A DNA stretch of 64,000 bases. Origin: Deltaproteobacteria bacterium. Its GTDB lineage: Bacteria; Myxococcota_A; Polyangia; Nannocystales; Nannocystaceae. Where the stretch lies: NCBI GenBank assembly GCA_016709225.1, contig JADJEE010000001.1, positions 1 through 64,000 on the forward strand, written 5' to 3'. Both the position numbers and the translations under genes were made by a program. The notes beneath the pieces were generated by a model. It saw only the letters and a program-made list of their open reading frames with translations, made no database searches and had not been told where the DNA came from. Positions 49,923 to 59,152 of this stretch are shown one piece after another. The first letter of the stretch is position 1. Each line of letters starts with the position of its first letter.

Positions 49923-50240
49923 TCCCCGGGGTCGGCGATACCTTCCGCGTCAACGGGCGCGCGACCATCACCACCGATCGCGACCTGCTCGCGCCCTTGT
50001 GCGGTCGAGGGCAAGGTGCCGGCGCTCGGGATCCTCGTGGACATCGAGGCCGCGTTCACCCACTGCTCCAAGGCGTCGATCGGCGCGTCGCTGTGGGACC
50101 CGGCGGGCTTCGTCGAGCGTGCAATCTTGCCGAGCAGCGGCGAGATCTTGCAGCTGCTGCAGGCCGACCCGGCGTTCGATGCCGCGAAGTACGACGAGGA
50201 GCGAGCCGCCCGCTACGCGCGGCGCGAGGGCTTCTACTGA
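49913..50240 (+). pseudogene. Remnant of a pyridoxamine 5'-phosphate oxidase-family gene
   Basis: The reading from about 49916 (VVIPGVGDTFRVNGRATITT) matches the C-terminal part of PPOX-family flavoproteins. It continues after one extra base near 49997-49998 in a second frame: VPALGILVDIEAAFTHCSKA, then ASLWDPAGFVERAILPSSGE and a KYDEERAARYARREGFY end. The N-terminal half of the family is absent and the T-run shift breaks the frame, so this is a pseudogene abutting the truncated peptidase gene. Confidence 0.65.
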
Positions 50241-50291
50241 GATTGCGGCCGGCGGCGGTAGCATCGGCCGGTCGTGACTCGTCTCCCGCGC

Positions 50292-50981
50292 ATGACCGAG
50301 CTCCCTCCCGGGCAGCGCGAGCGCCCCGACTTCCCGCGCTTCGGGCTGACGCCGTTCGCGGAGCGATTCCCGGCCTCGATCGACGCGCCGCGGCTGCGGA
50401 TCTCGGGTGACGTCGAGGTACCGCTCGCGCTCGACGACGCGATGGCGGGCCTCGAGCGGGTGACGCAGGTCTCGGATTTCCACTGCGTGACGACGTGGAC
50501 GCGGCGCTCACTCGCGTGGTCCGGCGTGCGCTTCGCGGAGTTCTTCGAGCGCATCGTGGTGCCGCAGGCCCAGCCGGCCGCGGACGCCACCTTCGTCGTG
50601 CTGCGCGCGCAAGACGGCGCGCGCACCAGCCTGCCGCTCGAGGACCTGCTCGCCGACGACGTGCTCTTGGCCGATCGCCTCGATGGTGCGCCGCTGTCGG
50701 TCGAGCACGGCGCGCCGCTGCGCCTGGTGGCGCCGGCACACTACGGCTACAAGAGCGTGAAGCACCTCGATCGGATCGAGTTCTGGCGCAGCGACGCCAA
50801 CTATCGACCCTTCGGCCTGCGCTTCATGGTGCATCCGCGGGCGCGCGTGGCCCTCGAGGAGCGCGGGCAGTGGGTGCCGGGGTGGTTGCTGCGGCGGCTT
50901 TATCGGCCGCTCATCGCATCGACGGTCGCGCGCTTCGAGCGGGCGATGGCGCAGCGACAGGGCGCCCGCGCGAAGCCGTAG
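50292..50981 (+). CDS. Molybdopterin-dependent oxidoreductase domain protein (sulfite-oxidase family)
   Basis: A 229-residue protein with a single oxidoreductase molybdopterin-binding domain (SUOX/MsrP type). The conserved Cys that would bind molybdenum is in SDFHCVTTWTRRSL, with later signatures GAPLRLVAPAHYGYKSVK and LDRIEFWRSD. There is no b-type heme domain or dimerisation domain, as in bacterial MsrP-like soluble proteins. The in-frame GTG at 50274 is an alternative start. It is not in an obvious operon. Confidence 0.8.
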   Translation: MTELPPGQRERPDFPRFGLTPFAERFPASIDAPRLRISGDVEVPLALDDAMAGLERVTQVSDFHCVTTWTRRSLAWSGVRFAEFFERIVVPQAQPAADATFVVLRAQDGARTSLPLEDLLADDVLLADRLDGAPLSVEHGAPLRLVAPAHYGYKSVKHLDRIEFWRSDANYRPFGLRFMVHPRARVALEERGQWVPGWLLRRLYRPLIASTVARFERAMAQRQGARAKP

Positions 50982-51079
50982 CGCCGCGCCCACGCGCACC
51001 GTCATACCGGGCGGTGGGTCCTTGGGGATCACCAACGCCAACGCCGATGCCTTCGACGTCACGCACGCGGCCCCGCACC

Positions 51080-52177
51080 TCAGCCCTGCGGGCCGGTGGC
51101 CACGCAGGTCGATGTGCCGGCGCCGACGATCGGAGTCGGGGTCGCGTCGACGATGACATCGAGCGAGAGGTCGCCGTCGTAGTCGTAGCGGCTGACCTTC
51201 GAGACGCCCGGCGTCGTGTCGGAGCCCGTGAAGAAGTAGAAGTCGCCGCCCCAGAAGGCGACCGCCCACGCGTTGGTCAGCTCGAGGCCGTCGAGCGCGA
51301 CGGTCTCGATCGGTGCGCCGGTGGCCTTGTCGTACTCGACCAGCTTGGCCGGCGCGGCGCCGCCGAACGCGAACAGGCGCCCATCGCCGGTGCCGGTGAG
51401 CTCGGCGCGGCCGTAGTCGGTCGCGGCGAGCTCGACCAGGCGCATGGTGTCGAAGTCCATGCGCGCGAGGTCACCGATCGCGTCGCCCTCTTCGTCCTCG
51501 GTGCGGTAGCTGTGCAGGAACAGGTCCTCGCAGGGCTCGCCTTCGACCGCTTCATCGCGGGTCACGAACGCGGTGCCGTAGTTGCCGAGCCCCAGCTCGC
51601 CGGGGGTGGTGCCGTTGATGTCCCAGCCGAACAGACCGAAGCCGTCGGCGTACTCGCACTCGCCGCCTTGGTTGATGTCGAGCGAGCACAGCGCCATCGT
51701 GCCAGGCAAGACGCCCGGCGCGAGGTTGCGCTGCACCCACGCGCGACCCGAGCGCGACACCGCGATCGAGTAGGGCATCACGACCGGGTCGCCGGTCTCG
51801 TCCATGATCGTGGGCACCAGGGTCTCGAACGCGAGGCTCTCGGGATCGAACGACAGCAGGTCCCCGCCCGCCGACAACAGTAGGATGAGGTCCGTATGCG
51901 GCGCGCACTCGCAGGTGCCGGGCGGCAGCATCGGCAGGTCGAACGCACCGACGTCGAAGTTCGGCGCCGCGGTGGTCTCGACGCCCTCGTCGTCGCTGGT
52001 GGTGCTGCCAGTGCTCGTCGAACCGCCGCTGCTGCTGCTGGTGCTGGCGACGGCGGTGGTGCTGCCGTCGGCGAAGGTGTCGCCGCTGAGCGAAGCGAAG
52101 CCGTCGTCACCGACCACACCGGCGGTCGGTGAGCACGCGACGGCGAAGAGCACGAGAAGGGTGGCAGCGCGCGACAT
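51080..52177 (-). CDS. Lipoprotein with Ser/Thr-rich linker, possible beta-propeller
   Basis: A 365-residue lipoprotein: lipobox LLVLFAVACSPT, then a Ser/Thr/Gly/Asp linker to about residue 75, then a folded region with repeated strands (DLILLLSAGGDLLSFDPESL, YGTAFVTRDEAVEGEPC, MRLVELAATDYGRAELTGTG, WAVAFWGGDFYFFTG) consistent with a propeller. No catalytic motif was seen. It follows the anti-sigma-like gene by 13 bases, so it may be the last member of the OMP-sigma-antisigma operon. Confidence 0.65.
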   Translation of the reverse strand: MSRAATLLVLFAVACSPTAGVVGDDGFASLSGDTFADGSTTAVASTSSSSGGSTSTGSTTSDDEGVETTAAPNFDVGAFDLPMLPPGTCECAPHTDLILLLSAGGDLLSFDPESLAFETLVPTIMDETGDPVVMPYSIAVSRSGRAWVQRNLAPGVLPGTMALCSLDINQGGECEYADGFGLFGWDINGTTPGELGLGNYGTAFVTRDEAVEGEPCEDLFLHSYRTEDEEGDAIGDLARMDFDTMRLVELAATDYGRAELTGTGDGRLFAFGGAAPAKLVEYDKATGAPIETVALDGLELTNAWAVAFWGGDFYFFTGSDTTPGVSKVSRYDYDGDLSLDVIVDATPTPIVGAGTSTCVATGPQG

Positions 52178-52190
52178 CGAAACGGTGGCG

Positions 52191-53003
52191 TCAGTGGGGA
52201 GCATCGCCGGTGTCGAGTGCATCGGCGTTCGAATCCTTCGCGCCACAGCTCGTGCGCAGACGCTCGACGTAGGGCGAGCGCGGGTGCGAAGAAAGGTAGC
52301 GATCGAGCGCCGCGCGACCACGGATCGGATCCTCGGCGCACACCACCAGGATGCGGGTCGCCTCGCGCTCGCCCGCGAGCTTGCCGTCGGCGAAGCGCTG
52401 CTCGTGCTCGTCGAGCGCTGCGCGTGCACCCGCGGCATCGTCCCGCGCGATCGCTTGCTGGGCGCGGCGCAGCAGCGCGAGCTCTTCCTTGAGGGTCGCG
52501 CCGTCGACGGGCGCGGCGGCGGCGGGCTCGAGGGTCGCGCGGCGCGGCGCGGCGCGGCGCGGGCTCGCCTCGGGACTCGGGTCCACGGCGGGAGCGGGCG
52601 TCGCACTCGATGGTGCCGGCGACGCTGCCGCCGCTGCCTGCGTTGGCACCTCGGCGTTCGTCCGTGCCGCGAGCGGTGGCGCCGCGATCGTGCGCGCGGG
52701 CTCCTCGGGAGCCTCGACGTTCTCGACGCGGCTGGGCGCGGCCGTCGAGGTCACCTCGTCGCCGCGTGCCGCCACGCCCGCCCACGTGCCCGCGATGGCG
52801 AGGCCACCAACGATCACCCACCCTCGCAGACGTGCGAGGCGCGAAGCGCTGCCGGGCCCGGTATCGAGCGGCGCGGGCTCGGCGAGCCGCGCCTGGATCC
52901 CCGCGAGCATCGCATCCGCGGCCCCCACGGGCGGCGAGTGCTCGCCGCGAAAGTCCGCGAGCATCTGCTTTGCCTTCGAACCGAGCTCGCCATCGACGCT
53001 CAT
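52191..53003 (-). CDS. Anti-sigma-factor-like membrane protein
   Basis: A 270-residue protein with a short cytoplasmic N terminus (residues 1-60), one membrane helix (GWVIVGGLAIAGTWAGVAA, about 61-79), an Ala/Pro-rich spacer, and a helical C-terminal domain (EELALLRRAQQAIARDDAAG, ERFADGKLAGEREATRILVV). The N-terminal part does not contain an obvious ZAS motif. It overlaps the ECF sigma gene by four bases (ATGA), the arrangement of a sigma and its anti-sigma. Function is inferred from this placement. Confidence 0.7.
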   Translation of the reverse strand: MSVDGELGSKAKQMLADFRGEHSPPVGAADAMLAGIQARLAEPAPLDTGPGSASRLARLRGWVIVGGLAIAGTWAGVAARGDEVTSTAAPSRVENVEAPEEPARTIAAPPLAARTNAEVPTQAAAAASPAPSSATPAPAVDPSPEASPRRAAPRRATLEPAAAAPVDGATLKEELALLRRAQQAIARDDAAGARAALDEHEQRFADGKLAGEREATRILVVCAEDPIRGRAALDRYLSSHPRSPYVERLRTSCGAKDSNADALDTGDAPH

Positions 53004-53572
53004 GGTGCCCCCGCGTCGAGTGACTCGACGAAACGATCGAAGCGCTGCCGCGCGGTGCGGAGGCGCGAGTACACGGTGTTGAGCGCGGCGCCGGTGGCCT
53101 CGGCCACCTCGGGCGCCGAGAGTCCCTCGACGTCGACGAGCACGAGCGTGGTTGCGAAGGGCTCACCGAGCTCGGCGAGGAACGTCTCGACGCTCGCCGC
53201 GGCCTGGCGCCGCTCGAGCTCGCGATCGGGTTGGGCCAGCGGACTCGGCTCGGCCTGTACCCACGCGTCCTCACGTGCACGACGACGCTCACTCGAGCGG
53301 CGCCAGTTCGCCGCGAGCCCGCGCGCGATGCCGAACAGCCACGCGCGTGGCTGCGCCAGCGAGGGGAGCTCGGGCAGCTTGCGTCCGGCGATCACGAAGA
53401 CCTCCTGCGTGGCGTCATCGAGTGACGACGGCGGGATCCCGAGGTGTCGAACCATGCGCCACACGAACGGATGGTGGGTGCGAAACAGCTCGGTCAACGT
53501 CGGCACGCCGGCGACATCGGCGGTGACGGGCGAAGCGAGCGCAGTGGCGGCGTCGGGCACCGAGCTCGTCAT
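53000..53572 (-). CDS. ECF-family RNA polymerase sigma factor
   Basis: A 190-residue ECF sigma factor. Region 2 is LTELFRTHHPFVWRMVRHLG, then DDATQEVFVIAG; region 4 is LVDVEGLSAPEVAEATGAAL, then NTVYSRLRTARQRF. A disordered Ala/Pro/Val-rich N terminus precedes. It is coupled upstream to an outer-membrane-protein gene and downstream to the anti-sigma-like gene, both by ATGA, so all three respond as one unit, probably to an envelope signal. Confidence 0.92.
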   Translation of the reverse strand: MTSSVPDAATALASPVTADVAGVPTLTELFRTHHPFVWRMVRHLGIPPSSLDDATQEVFVIAGRKLPELPSLAQPRAWLFGIARGLAANWRRSSERRRAREDAWVQAEPSPLAQPDRELERRQAAASVETFLAELGEPFATTLVLVDVEGLSAPEVAEATGAALNTVYSRLRTARQRFDRFVESLDAGAP

Positions 53573-54582
53573 GTGCGGCCTCGGCCGGATCCGTCGCGGG
53601 GCCGGAGCTTTTTTCGCGAAAGCCCACTGCGCGGGCTCGGAAGGCGCATCTGCAGCCCCATGGCGAGCTCGGCGGCGGCGGCGGGCGTGCGGTAGAGATC
53701 GGCGCCGACCGTCAGTCGGAAGCCGGGTCGCACCACGTTGGCGAGCAGGCCCGCGCGCGCCGTGACCGCGAGCGCGGGGTGCACCCACCACTCGAAGCCC
53801 AGGCCGATCACCGCGGCGACCCACGGCTCATGGCTCGTGCGCGCGTGCGCGACGTCGCGTGCACGGCCCCGCATCACGCCCGCGTCGGCGCCACCGCACG
53901 CGGCGAGTGCGATGCGCCGCCCCGGCGCGACGATGCAGCCGCGCGCACCGACGGCGCCGGTGGTGGCGTCGAGTCGCAGCCGTCGATCGCCGTCGCCGAG
54001 CGCAACGGTGCGAGGTAGATCGCTGCTGCCCTGCGCCCATGCGCGCCAGCGTCGAGCGCCGATCCCGACGCCGAGCGCGAGCACCGGTCCGAAGCTGGGC
54101 GCGACGCCCCAACGCACGCCGATCGTGAGCGGCACGATCGCGTGTCGTCGTGCGGGTGAGGGCGCGACCGCTGCGACCTCGGCGGGTGGCTTCGCGGGGA
54201 CCGGAAGCGGCGGCGGCGAGACCACCGATGCCACGGGTGGTGCAGGGGGCGGCGGTGCCTCGACGACGTCGATCGCGTCGATCGCCAGCGCGAGCTTGAG
54301 CCCGACCACCTCGGCGAGCACCCCACAGTCGTCGTCCTCGACGGCGAAGTGCTCGGCGCCGCTGCCAGCCTCGAGCTCGAGCTCGAGTCGAAAGCCACCC
54401 GTGGCCTCGCTCGGCACGATGGTCGCGCGCGCGCGCAGCACGGCGTCGTCGGCCGCGAGCTCGCGCCCCAGGTACGCGCGGGCGTGGGCCTCGACGTCGG
54501 CGCGGGTCGGGCACGCTGCGGGCGCGGTCCACTCGAGCGGCAGCTCGGCCGCGACGACGAACAGGAGCGCACCGGCGATCAC
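53569..54582 (-). CDS. Outer-membrane beta-barrel-like protein
   Basis: About 337 residues from the GTG at 54582. The hydrophobic N terminus (IAGALLFVVAAELPLEW) leads into a periplasmic region with Cys (ACPTRADVEAHARAYLGRELA), a Pro-rich linker, and a C-terminal barrel-like half with alternating strands (HAIVPLTIGVRWGVAPSFG, LALGVGIGARRWRAWAQG, GRRIALAACGGADAGVMRG, WVAAVIGLGFEWWVHP). The frame is open further upstream but Arg-rich there. It overlaps the ECF sigma start by ATGA and is the first gene of that operon. Confidence 0.65.
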   Translation of the reverse strand: MIAGALLFVVAAELPLEWTAPAACPTRADVEAHARAYLGRELAADDAVLRARATIVPSEATGGFRLELELEAGSGAEHFAVEDDDCGVLAEVVGLKLALAIDAIDVVEAPPPPAPPVASVVSPPPLPVPAKPPAEVAAVAPSPARRHAIVPLTIGVRWGVAPSFGPVLALGVGIGARRWRAWAQGSSDLPRTVALGDGDRRLRLDATTGAVGARGCIVAPGRRIALAACGGADAGVMRGRARDVAHARTSHEPWVAAVIGLGFEWWVHPALAVTARAGLLANVVRPGFRLTVGADLYRTPAAAAELAMGLQMRLPSPRSGLSRKKLRPRDGSGRGRT

Positions 54583-54755
54583 GGGGCGCGGATGATGCCG
54601 GATCCGCGGGCGCGAGTGTGCGCGCGCAAGGCCCGAGCCGCGCCGGCCATGGTCGGTCGCCGCGGCGACCTTCACCCCGCGTGCGTGAGCGAGCCGACGG
54701 GCCCCCCGGAGGCGGAGCGAGACGGACGCGGTCGAGCACGCACACCAAGCGGGCA

Positions 54756-56105
54756 ATGAAGACGAACGCCCTCCTGGCCGCCTCGATCCTCGTCGCCTGC
54801 GAACCCGTCGGCGACGCCGCCGGTGATGCCGGCGAGCACGCGCAGCGCGACGTCCACCCCTTCTTCCTGCCCACCGGCGAGCCCGACAACACCAGCGCGC
54901 CGACCGTCGTGGTCGATCGCGACGGCGCGACCCATGCGGTCTATCCCGCGTACGCCGGCGGCGATGCCTACTACGCCTACTGCGGCGCGGGCTGTGCCGG
55001 CACCGACGACGTCGAGGTCGTGCGACTGCCCACCGACACCACGGTGGCGAACGCGATGATCGCCCTGCACGCCGACGGTCGACCCCAGGTGCTGCTGTCG
55101 ACGTTCGCGAGTGTGATCCACGCCACCTGCACGGGCGACTGCACCGAGGCGAGCGCGTGGACCACGAGCGAGATCTTGAAGCACGACAACGAGCGCGAGG
55201 TCACCGGCGAAGCGTTCGCGCTCGATCCCGCCGGCCATCCGCGGTTCTTGATGCACACCTACGTGGCGTATCTCGGCATCGGCCAGGACACCCCCGCGAC
55301 GTGGTACGTCGGCTGTGACGACGCTTGCACGGATCCGGCGAGCTGGAACGCGGTCCAGATCAGCGATCAGATCTGGCGCTCGTCGCAGCTCGAGATCGAC
55401 GCCGACGGCCACGCCCGCGTCGCCACCGTGGCGATGGTCGCCGACCCCGCGGGGACCGTCGACATGGGCGCGTACGCCGAGTGCCTCGACGACTGTGACG
55501 ACCCGGCGAGCTGGCACGCGCAGTCGATCTACCCCGCGTTCTCGAGCGAGACCGACGCGGTGTCGATCGCCCCGAGCATCGCGTTGGCGACCACCGAGTC
55601 GGGGGCGCCCCGCATCGTCCTGCTCGGCGAGGACGAGTCGGGCCACCGCAACCTCGTGTACACCAGCTGCGACGACGACTGCGCCACCGCGCAGTGGAAC
55701 GGCACCATCCTGAGCGACGACGACGAGCTGGGCCCCGGTGTCGACCTCGCGCTCGATGCCGACGACCACCCGCGCTTCGTCTACACCTTGGACTACAACA
55801 TCGCGATCGCGAGCTGCGACGACGAGCCGTGCAACGCCGCCGAGGCGGAGTGGACGAGCGATGCCGTCGAGTCGGGCAGCGAGATGAAGCCCGACGAGAT
55901 CTTCCTGTGGGAGAACTGCAACGTCGGCGCATGGTTCCTGCACAGCCCGTCGCTGGCGCTGACGCCCGGCGGAGCGCCGCGTGTCGGCTACCAGGCCCGC
56001 GACATCAGCGGTGGTTGGAGCAACCCCGATCCCACCAAGCCCGCCTGCCAGGCGGGGACGGACATGACTTGGAGCCGCATGGCGACCATGCCGGCGATGA
56101 AGTGA
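54756..56105 (+). CDS. Beta-propeller-like lipoprotein with paired Cys
   Basis: About 449 residues. The lipobox is AASILVACEPVG. The mature part has recurring units with Cys pairs (YAYCGAGCAGTDDVEV, HATCTGDCTEASAWTT, GCDDACTDPASWNAVQI, ECLDDCDDPASWHAQSIY, SCDDDCATAQWNGTI, SCDDEPCNAAEAEWTS) alternating with DGRPQVLLST- and HPRFLMHTYV-like strands, so probably a six- or seven-bladed propeller with one disulfide per blade. Ligand unknown. First of three successive lipoprotein genes on the plus strand. Confidence 0.72.
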   Translation: MKTNALLAASILVACEPVGDAAGDAGEHAQRDVHPFFLPTGEPDNTSAPTVVVDRDGATHAVYPAYAGGDAYYAYCGAGCAGTDDVEVVRLPTDTTVANAMIALHADGRPQVLLSTFASVIHATCTGDCTEASAWTTSEILKHDNEREVTGEAFALDPAGHPRFLMHTYVAYLGIGQDTPATWYVGCDDACTDPASWNAVQISDQIWRSSQLEIDADGHARVATVAMVADPAGTVDMGAYAECLDDCDDPASWHAQSIYPAFSSETDAVSIAPSIALATTESGAPRIVLLGEDESGHRNLVYTSCDDDCATAQWNGTILSDDDELGPGVDLALDADDHPRFVYTLDYNIAIASCDDEPCNAAEAEWTSDAVESGSEMKPDEIFLWENCNVGAWFLHSPSLALTPGGAPRVGYQARDISGGWSNPDPTKPACQAGTDMTWSRMATMPAMK

Positions 56106-56140
56106 ACCCCTCGCGCGCCCACGAAAGAAAGACCACGACC

Positions 56141-57520
56141 ATGCGTACCTCTACGATCCTGTGCCTGTTGTGCTCCCTCGCGTTGCCTGCCTGCAGTGAC
56201 CCGCCCGACGAAGGCGGCGAGGCCGGCAGCACCTCCGACGACGACGACGGCTCGAGCTCCGACTCCGGCGACGTGCTGCAGTGCCCGGCGCAGACCGGCC
56301 CAGGCGTTCGACACGCCGAGAACATCGACGTCGACACCGTGTGGCGCGCCGAGGATGGCCCGCATTTCGTCGACGCGAGCCTCGCGATTCGATCGGGTGC
56401 GACCCTCGAGATCGAGCCGTGCGCGGTGGTGCGGCTCGCCGCCGACGTCGAGCTCGACGTGGCGTTCCCGGGTACGCCCAACAGCGGTCATCTCGTCGCC
56501 GAGGGCACCGTCGATCGACCGATTCGCTTCGAGCCCGCCGGTCCTGCGCCGTGGGGCCGCATCTTCATCGCGGCGCCCGGCGACGCACGCCTCGCGTACG
56601 TCACGTTGACCGGCGGCGGCGCGACCGATCCGTCTGGCGCAACCATCGCGGCGGCGGGCACCGGCACGCTGCCGCTCGCGCAGGGCCTGTTCGTCGACCA
56701 CGTCACGATCGAGGACTCCGCCGGCGCTGGGGTCTCGCTGATGCGCAAGACCGCGTTCGCGCCGGGCTCGACCGCGCTGGTCGTGCGCGACTGTGGATCC
56801 GACGCGCACCCGTTCCCGCTCGAGCTCGACGAGCACGCGCTCGACTCGCTCCCCGAGGGTTCGTTCACCGGCAACGCCATCGACGAGATCTTCGTCGACC
56901 CCCTCGATCCCCTGCAGGTGTCTGGCACGATCCACGACCGCGGCGTGCCGTATCGCGTCGGCAACGCGAGCAACGATCGTCTGGTGGTCGGCGGGGGCGA
57001 CCGCATCGCGCCGCCCGTGCTGCTGACGATCGAGCCAGGCGTCACGCTGCGGTTCTTCCCCGGCACGGAGTTCGCGGTCGAGTTCGCCACCGGCGACTTC
57101 GCGGCCACGGGCGCGCTGTCGGCCGTCGGCACCAGCGAGCGACCGATCGTGTTCACCTCCGCCGCCTTGGCCCCTGCACCCGGTGACTGGGTCGGTCTGT
57201 GGTTCGGGGGCGTGGTCGACCCGCGCACCGCGATCGCCCACGCGCGCATCGAGTACACCGGCGCCGACTGTGGCTGCATCCTGCTCAGCTGCAGCGACAT
57301 CGATGCCTACGAGGGCGCCGTGATCATGACCCAGCCGCCGCCGAACGCGTTCGTGACCGACACCGTCATCGCCCACGCTGCGGGTCACGGGTTCGTGCTC
57401 GGCTACGAAGGCGCCGCGGTCGACTTTGGTGTCACCAACGACTTCGAGGACGTGGCCGGCTGCGCGATGACGCTGCCGCGACCGGGTTCGTGCCCGGATC
57501 CGCTGCCCGCGTGCGAGTGA
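56141..57520 (+). CDS. Parallel beta-helix lipoprotein
   Basis: About 459 residues. The lipobox is SLALPACSDPP. After a short acidic/Ser-rich linker the protein consists of beta-helix rungs (AIRSGATLEIEPCAVVRLAA, HLVAEGTVDRPIRFEPAG, LLTIEPGVTLRFFPGTEFAV, SAVGTSERPIVFTSAAL), a pattern of right-handed parallel beta-helix proteins, often polysaccharide- or surface-binding. No catalytic residues are evident. It starts 35 bases after the preceding lipoprotein's stop, so they are probably co-transcribed; a hairpin follows its stop. Confidence 0.72.
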   Translation: MRTSTILCLLCSLALPACSDPPDEGGEAGSTSDDDDGSSSDSGDVLQCPAQTGPGVRHAENIDVDTVWRAEDGPHFVDASLAIRSGATLEIEPCAVVRLAADVELDVAFPGTPNSGHLVAEGTVDRPIRFEPAGPAPWGRIFIAAPGDARLAYVTLTGGGATDPSGATIAAAGTGTLPLAQGLFVDHVTIEDSAGAGVSLMRKTAFAPGSTALVVRDCGSDAHPFPLELDEHALDSLPEGSFTGNAIDEIFVDPLDPLQVSGTIHDRGVPYRVGNASNDRLVVGGGDRIAPPVLLTIEPGVTLRFFPGTEFAVEFATGDFAATGALSAVGTSERPIVFTSAALAPAPGDWVGLWFGGVVDPRTAIAHARIEYTGADCGCILLSCSDIDAYEGAVIMTQPPPNAFVTDTVIAHAAGHGFVLGYEGAAVDFGVTNDFEDVAGCAMTLPRPGSCPDPLPACE

Positions 57521-57533
57521 GCGCACCCGCGCC

Positions 57534-57572
57534 GTGGGGCGTGGTCACGCCATGCGCGTGGCCACGCCCACG
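57534..57572 (+). terminator. Hairpin after the beta-helix lipoprotein gene
   Basis: Arms GGGCGTGG (57537-57544) and CCACGCCC (57562-57569) separated by 17 bases, with near-complementary extensions on both sides, just after the gene's stop at 57520. No T-run follows, so it is only a candidate terminator. Confidence 0.35.
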
Positions 57573-57683
57573 ACGGACACCACGGCCGCAGGTTGCATGC
57601 CTGCGTGAAGCGTTCTCGCACCACGGCGCCCGTCGATGAGCTGGGGCCAGCGTCTTGCGGCCCGCGGCGCCGCGGAGTAGGTC

Positions 57684-59126
57684 GTGTGGATGCGTCTCGA
57701 CCTGCTGCGAACATCCGTCGTTCCGCTCGTGCTGCTCGCGCCCGCGTGTGGTGACGGCGGTGGGGGATCGGGCTCCGCGAGTGATGACGCCACCGGCGGC
57801 GCCACCCATGCGGGCACGTCGGGCGAGGGGCCGACGACCGCGGGCAACACCGGCTCGACCGGCACCGCGTCGCTCGACAGCTCCGCCGACGGCGGGAGCA
57901 GCAACGACGCAGGGAGCTCCGGTGCGCTCGACACGACGGCGACGGCGACGGCGGGTAGCGACAGCGGCGGCAGCGACACCACCGGCGACACCACCGGTGG
58001 CATCGGCGGCGAGCCCAACGTGCTGTACGTCCACCCAGGCGGCAGCAACGGCGATCCCGGCACCATCGAGGCGCCGATGCGCACGATCCAGTGGGCGATC
58101 GCGCGGGCGGTCGAGCAGGGCGGCATCGACACCATTCGCGTGGCGCAGGGCGACTACGCCTATGACTACGGCAACGACGACCACGTCGTGGTCGCCGATG
58201 GCGTCTCGCTCGTCGGCGGCTACGCGAGCGACTGGAGCGCCCGAGATCCGTGGCAGTACGTCACCCGCCTGGTCGACGAGAGCCAGTTCATCGGATCGAC
58301 CGAGGACGTGCCGCATCGCGCGATCGAGGTGCCGCAGGACGTCGCGGCCGACACCGTCATCGACGGCTTCGAGGTCGGCGTCGCCGTGGGCCAGTTCCGT
58401 GCCGGCATCCTCGTGTTCGGCGATGCCACGATCCGCAACTGCAGGCTCTTGCCGACCATCGCGTTCGAGTCCGTCAGCACCGTCGGGGTGCGGATCCTCG
58501 GTGGCGACCCGACGTTGGTGTCGAATCGCTTCGCCTTCGACGTCGAGGAGGCCCAGGGTGTCGCGGTCGGCATCGACGCCGAGGACAGCGATGGTGTCTT
58601 CGCCGGCAATGTGATCGACATGACCAGTGGCGGCAGCTTCCAATACGGCGTGCGGCTGTCGCTGGGCGCGCCGCAGATCGTCGCCAACAGCATCTGGCTC
58701 GAGTCATCGACCAACGAGGTCGGCGTCTGGTTGCAGTCGGCGACCCCGGTCATCGACAACAACCTCATCGAGGCCGAGGACTTCGACGGCGTGTGCGTGT
58801 GGTCGGTGGGTGGCGCGTCGGTGCCGACCGCGATGCGCAACAACCTGCTCGACTGCTACTACACGATGTTCGGCAGCGACCCCCTGCGCAACTGGCAGAC
58901 GGTGATGGAGCTCGAGAATTCCCTCATCGGGGCCACCGACAACGTCAAGCTGCAGGCGCTGGTCACCGACCCGCAGCAGGACATGGCGCTGGCGGCCAGC
59001 GCCCCCTGCACCGTGACGCAGGGCGGACGCGACGTCTCGGCCGACGTGCCCGAGGACATTGACGGCGTGCAGCGGACCGCGCCGCTGTCGATCTGCGCCC
59101 ACGAGTGGGACGCTGGCTGTCAGTGA
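57684..59126 (+). CDS. Parallel beta-helix (DUF1565-like) lipoprotein
   Basis: About 480 residues. The lipobox is VLLAPACGDGG, with a Ser/Gly/Thr/Ala-rich linker to about residue 110. The folded part opens with a DUF1565-type motif (LYVHPGGSNGDPGTIEAPMR, then TIQWAIARAV), followed by rungs such as VRILGGDPTLVSNRFAFDV, GVRLSLGAPQIVANSIWLES and TPVIDNNLIEAEDF. It is likely an extracellular pectate-lyase-like or adhesive beta-helix without visible catalytic residues. The start is GTG 57684 or ATG 57690. Third of the three lipoproteins. Confidence 0.78.
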   Translation: MWMRLDLLRTSVVPLVLLAPACGDGGGGSGSASDDATGGATHAGTSGEGPTTAGNTGSTGTASLDSSADGGSSNDAGSSGALDTTATATAGSDSGGSDTTGDTTGGIGGEPNVLYVHPGGSNGDPGTIEAPMRTIQWAIARAVEQGGIDTIRVAQGDYAYDYGNDDHVVVADGVSLVGGYASDWSARDPWQYVTRLVDESQFIGSTEDVPHRAIEVPQDVAADTVIDGFEVGVAVGQFRAGILVFGDATIRNCRLLPTIAFESVSTVGVRILGGDPTLVSNRFAFDVEEAQGVAVGIDAEDSDGVFAGNVIDMTSGGSFQYGVRLSLGAPQIVANSIWLESSTNEVGVWLQSATPVIDNNLIEAEDFDGVCVWSVGGASVPTAMRNNLLDCYYTMFGSDPLRNWQTVMELENSLIGATDNVKLQALVTDPQQDMALAASAPCTVTQGGRDVSADVPEDIDGVQRTAPLSICAHEWDAGCQ

Positions 59127-59152
59127 CGCGGGTTGGCCCGAGTGGTGGGGCT

